Part shown: positions 59,832 to 64,000 of the stretch, piece by piece
How positions within the stretch are numbered: the first letter of the stretch is position 1
Layout of the letters: every line of letters starts with the position of its first letter
Source of the DNA: Chondrosia reniformis
Lineage: Eukaryota; Porifera; Demospongiae; Chondrillida; Chondrillidae
Reading direction: 5' to 3'
Assembly (NCBI GenBank): GCA_947172415.1
Contig: OX359195.1
Coordinates: 3,943,501 to 4,007,500 of the forward strand
DNA: 64,000 nt
The notes under the pieces: generated by a model
Seen by the model: the letters and a program-made list of their open reading frames with translations, nothing else
What the model was told of the DNA's origin: nothing
Databases searched by the model: none
Made by a program: the position numbers and the translations under genes

Positions 59832-60052
59832 CATTTTTGGCAATTTGGCACCTCTCACTTACGGCCGCTTACCTTCTCCTTTAAGCCTGCAATCGTGACG
59901 CCCTTGTAGCCAAATTATTAAGAAAGAATAACGCTTCAAATCTATATAATTTGTTTAGTGATACGATGTTTCTAAAGTAAAATAGAGTAGATTAAAAAAG
60001 AGTGTTAGTTAACGACTTTTTTTGAAAATTTCCGGAAGGATGGACATGTTCC

Positions 60053-60295
60053 ACTAGCGTACTAGTTGTTTGTTGTAATTGTAAGTACTAGTTGTATGTA
60101 CTAGTTATATGTACTAGTTGTTTGTACTAGTTGTATGTAGTAGTTGTATGTACTAGTACTAGTGTTTTGTACTAGTTCTATGCACTAGTTGTAGTACTAG
60201 TATAATTTACTAATTGTATGTACTAGTTGTAGTACTAGTATAATTTAATAGTTGAATATACTAGTCTTATGTACTATATGTATGTACTATTTATA
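60053..60295. repeat. Satellite A array 14, reverse polarity
   Basis: Short array ending in TA (60294-60295), the flank of pogo-like copy 2. Contains the gtactagtataatttac variant. Confidence 0.9.
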
Positions 60296-60798
60296 CCATG
60301 GCGGCCGGTTAATCAGAATTCGATTAATAGAGATTTTTGGTTAAACAGGTGCATTCCTGTGGATGCGATTCGCTATAAACATTTTGTATACAAATTACTT
60401 CTGATATTTGGGATGAGATTTCGGTTAATTGGGACGTTTGGTGAAGGCTTAAGAAGAAATCTTGGATCAGTCAGAAAGCGGCTGCAATCGTAAACGTAAG
60501 CGACAGCGAGTTGGGAAAGAAGAGGAGTGCCCTGTTTCTATGGTTAAACGGAAGTTGAGCAGGGTGCACGACTTTCAGGACCAATACTAAAGCAGAAGGC
60601 CAAGGAATTCAGAGAAGCGGATGAATCTAATTTTTCACCTTCTGAAGGCTGGCTGTCACATCGGAAGAAACTCTACGACATTGTTTAAACTTTAATATGC
60701 AGTTATTACATTTTGTTACCTTGTGCTTAATTGGGACTACTGATTAAATGGGACATTCTCCCGACTCCTGAGGTGTCCATATTAGTTGGAATATACTG
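60296..60798 (+). mobile_element. pogo/Tigger-like transposon relic, copy 2
   Basis: Starts CCATGGCGGCCGGTTAATC and ends ...CCATATTAGTTGGAATATACTG, flanked by TA on both sides (60294-60295, 60799-60800). It contains the best-preserved helix-turn-helix end: GPILKQKAKEF, SEGWLSHRKKLYDIV, then a stop. An earlier frame carries ALFLWLN. About 503 bp; non-autonomous. Confidence 0.8.
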
Positions 60799-61801
60799 TA
60801 CCAGTTATATGTACATGTACTAGGTATATGTACTAGTTGTGTGTATTATCTGTATGTACTAGTTGTGTGTACTAGTTGCGTGTACTGTTTGTATGTACTG
60901 TTTGTATGTACTAATTGTATATACTAGCTGGATGTACTAGTTGGATGTTCTAGAACTATATATATTTACTAGTTGTAGGTACTAGTTGCATGTACTAGTT
61001 GTTTGTACTGGTTTTATGTTCTAGTTGTATGTTCTAGTTGTATGTACTAGTTGTATGATATAGTTATATGAACTAGTTGTATGTACTAGTTATATTTACT
61101 ATTCATATGTACTCATTTTATGTAGTAGTTTTATGTACTAATTGTATGTATTAGTTGTATGTAGTAGCTAGCTACCAGTTGTATGTACCAGTTGTATGTA
61201 CCAGTTGTATGCACTAGTTACTATTTGTGTGTACTAGTTGTATTTTCTATTTGTATATATTAGTTATATGTATTAATCTTAATTACTAGTTATAGGTACT
61301 AGTTGTATGGATTAGTTCTACACACTATTTGTAAGAACTATTACTATATAGTTATATTTACAAATTGCAGGTACTAGTTGTATGTACTAGTTGTATGTAG
61401 TAGTTTTATGTAGTAATTGTATGTACTAGTTATATGTACTAGTTGGGTTTACTAGTTGTATGTACTACTTGTATGTACTAGTTGTATGTACTAGCTGTAT
61501 GAACTAGTTGTATGTTGTCATTGTAAGTACTGTTCTATGTACTAATTTATTGTACTAGTTGTTTGAACCAGTTCTATGGACTAGTTGTATGTACTAGTTG
61601 TATGTACTAGTTGTAGTACTAGTATAATTTACTAGTTGTATGTAGTAGTCGTATGTACTAGTTGTTTCTACCAGTTGTATGCACTAGTTTTATGTACTAG
61701 TTCTATGTACTAGTTGTAGGACTAGTATAATTTACTAATTATATGTACTAGTTGTAGTACTAATAGTTGTATCTACTATTTGTATGTACTTTTTATATCT
61801 A
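60799..61801. repeat. Satellite A array 15, reverse polarity
   Basis: About 1 kb of TTGTATGTACTAG monomers, ending in TA before the next pogo-like copy. Confidence 0.93.
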
Positions 61802-62301
61802 CAGTGGCGGTTGGTTAATCGTAATCTGATTAGTAGAGATTTTTGGTTAAACAAGTCCATTCCTGTGGAACAGATTCACTATAAACGTTTCGTATACAAA
61901 TTACTTCTGATAATCGGGATGAGATTTCGGTTAATTGGGATGTTTGGCGATGGCTAAGGAAGAAATCTTGTATCAGCTTGAAAGTGGCTGCAATCATGAG
62001 CGTAAGCAACAGCGAGTTGGGAAAGAGGAGGATGTTGGCAGTGCCCTGTCTCTATGGTTAAACAGAAGTTGAGCCAGGGTGCACGACTATCAGGACCAAT
62101 ACTAAAGAATTCGGAGAAGCGGATGGATCTAATTTTCGCCTTGTGACGGCTGGCTGTCACGTTGGAAGAAACACTACAACATTGTTTAAACTTCAATATG
62201 TAGCTGTTACATTTGTCTTTACCTTCTGCTTATTTGGGACTAGCGATTAATTGGAACATTTTCCCGACTCCCGAGGCATCCACATTAAGTGGAATGTACT
62301 G
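61802..62301 (+). mobile_element. pogo/Tigger-like transposon relic, copy 3
   Basis: Starts CAGTGGCGGTTGGTTAATCG, ends ...CCACATTAAGTGGAATGTACTG, flanked by TA (61800-61801 and 62302-62303). 500 bp. It retains ALSLWLN and a shortened HTH remnant, with about 12 bases missing around the LKQKAK segment. Confidence 0.8.
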
Positions 62302-62942
62302 TACAGTTATATGTGTAGGGACTAGGTGTATGTACTGGTTGTATGTACTAGTTGTATATACTAGTTGCATGTATTATTTATATGTACTAACTATATGTGT
62401 ATGTACTAGTTATATGTGGTAGTAGAGTGTACTAATTATATGTACTAGTTGTATGTACTAGCTGTATGTACAAGTTGTATGCATTCATTTCATGTCCTAG
62501 TTATATGTACTAGTTGTATGGACTAGTTGTATGTACTAAGTGTGAGTACTATATATATGTACTAGTTATATGTGTATGTACTAGTTATATGTAGTACTTG
62601 TGGGTACTAGTAATATGTACTAGTTGTATGTACTAGTTGTATGTAGTAGTTGTATATACTAATTGTATTTACTAGTTGTGTGTACTAGTTGTATGTACTA
62701 GTTATGTACCAGTTGTATGTAATAGTTGTATGTACCAGCTGTTTGTACTGGTTGTATGTACTATTTATAAGAACTAGTTATACTTGTATGTACTAGTGAT
62801 AACTAGTACTGGTGTAATAGGTATATATACTAGTTTTTTTATACTAGTCGTATCTACTCGCTGTAAGTACTAGTTGAATGTCCTAATTGTATGTACTAGT
62901 TGTATGTGCTACTTGTAGGCACTAATTGTATAAACTATTTCA
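62302..62942. repeat. Satellite A array 16, reverse polarity
   Basis: TTGTATGTACTAG monomers up to the polarity switch at about 62940 (taaactatttcataacactagtacatac). Confidence 0.93.
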
Positions 62943-63560
62943 TAACACTAGTACATACAAGTAGTACCTGAAACTAGTACATACAAACATTACATGCAAT
63001 TAATATGGAGGACTTACAACTAGTAAATACATCTAGTACCTACCTAGTATAACTAGTACCATAACCTACAACTAGTACATACAACTGATACATTCAACTA
63101 GTACATATAAGTAGTTTATACAATGATTGCCTACAAGTAGCACATACAACTAGTACATACAGCGAGTAGATACGACTAGTATAAAAAACTAGTATATATA
63201 ACTATTACACACAACTACTATTTATAACTAGTACATACACATATAACTAGTACTTATAAATAGTTCATACAACCAGTACAAACAGCTGGTACATACAACT
63301 ATTACATACAATTAGGACATACAACTAGTTCATATAACTAGTACATAAAACTAGTTTATACAACTAGTACATACAGGTACTACATTCACCTAGAAGCTAG
63401 GACATACAACTAGTACATAGAACGATTACATAAAACTAGTACATACAACTGGTTCATACAACTCGTACATAGCTAGTACATCCAACTAGTACATACAACT
63501 GGTACAAAAGTAGTACCTACAACCAGTACATATACTTAGTACATACACATATAACTGGTA
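62943..63560. repeat. Satellite A array 17, forward polarity
   Basis: ACTAGTACATACA monomers. The block gtagatacgactagtata...tacacacaactactattta (63165-63225) is also found at 36005-36065, so the two forward arrays share ancestry. Ends in TA before the last transposon. Confidence 0.93.
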
Positions 63561-64000
63561 CAGTACATTTCACTTAATCGGGATGCCTCGGGAGTTGGGA
63601 GAATATTCCAATTAATCACTAGTCCCAAATAAGCAGAAGGTAAAGAAAAATGTAATAGTTACATATTAAAGTTTAAACAGTGTTGTAGAGTTTTTTCCAA
63701 CGTGACAGCCAGCCATCAGAAGGTGAAAAATTAGACCCATCTGCTTCTCCGAATTCCCTGGACTTCTGCTTTAGTATTGGTACTGATAGTCATGCACCCT
63801 GGCTCAACTTCTGTTTAACCATGGAAACAGGGCACTGCCAACAACCTCCTCTTTCCCAACTCACTGTTGCTTAAGCTAATGATTGCAGCCACTTTCAAGC
63901 TGCTACAAGATTTCTTCCTTAGCCTTCGCCAAACGTCCCAATTAACCGAAATCTAATCCCGATAATCAGAAGTAATTTGTATACAAAATGTTTATAGCGA
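63561..64000 (-). mobile_element. pogo/Tigger-like transposon relic, copy 4 (runs off the window)
   Basis: Same family in the opposite orientation. It begins CAGTACATTTCACTTAATCG, preceded by TA, and follows copies 1-3 in reverse complement to the window edge, where the text corresponds to GATTCGCTATA.. near their left ends. The satellite around it also has the opposite polarity, so element and satellite may have been inverted together. Confidence 0.8.

Larger units (their letters stand above)
58766..60052. other. Mosaic of element fragments in satellite A
   Basis: 1.3 kb without a supported gene. It contains a cluster of inverted Penelope-tail-like repeats (58965-59235) and a hairpin element (59546-59831), listed separately. 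The remaining stretches (58766-58964, 59236-59545, 59832-60052) hold no ORF or repeat that I recognise. Confidence 0.6.

Overview
The window is eukaryotic, most likely from a marine invertebrate (cnidarian, sponge or similar). I infer this from the retroelement families (Penelope-like, R2/R4-like, CR1/L2-like), the ISL2EU and pogo/Tigger DNA transposons, and the absence of any bacterial gene organisation. I see no intact host gene. It looks like heterochromatin built from two satellites and the mobile elements inserted in them.

Satellite A fills about half the window. Its monomer is about 13 bp, roughly ACTAGTACATACA, with many 1-2 base variants and indels. It runs in one polarity from 1 to about 16.2 kb, in the opposite polarity at 30.2-35.9 kb, flips back at 35.9-39.4 kb, reverses again at 39.4-62.9 kb (interrupted many times) and flips once more at 62.94 kb. 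Long duplications show a higher-order layer. Satellite B (7.0-7.45, 13.9-14.3, 17.5-30.2 kb) has units of about 230-270 bp. Each carries a 90-nt tRNA-like head with a perfect T-arm-like hairpin, an A-rich stretch, an AT-rich spacer and a TATA-like box about 31 nt before the head. About 40 heads are present.

The mobile elements, in order, are: a truncated R2/R4-like LINE (5.65-7.04 kb); a 153-bp Penelope fragment (7.2 kb) whose 5' end falls on a hammerhead cleavage site; two copies of a TIR transposon carrying a conserved first exon (16.2-17.5 and 31.0-32.0 kb); two copies of a foldback element (19.0-19.9 and 24.9-25.8 kb); a retroelement 3' scrap (28.7 kb); a 759-bp MITE (29.4-30.2 kb); a retrozyme-like insert with a mutated hammerhead (36.6-36.9 kb); a second R2/R4-like copy (41.8-42.5 kb); and a nearly complete Penelope-like element with an N-terminal GIY-YIG domain (Naiad type), pseudo-LTRs, hammerheads and an E2F-like/TATA promoter (42.7-46.6 kb).

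From 47.2 to 55.3 kb there is a nest: a canonical Penelope element (C-terminal GIY-YIG) contains a 6.1-kb ISL2EU transposon, whose YqaJ gene contains a CR1/L2-like LINE, which contains a Naiad fragment, all set in satellite A. The last 9 kb hold satellite A, Penelope tails, a hairpin element and four pogo/Tigger-like relics. All coding regions show frameshifts, truncations or lost catalytic residues, except the 765-codon frame of the Naiad element, which ends at one frameshift inside the reverse transcriptase.
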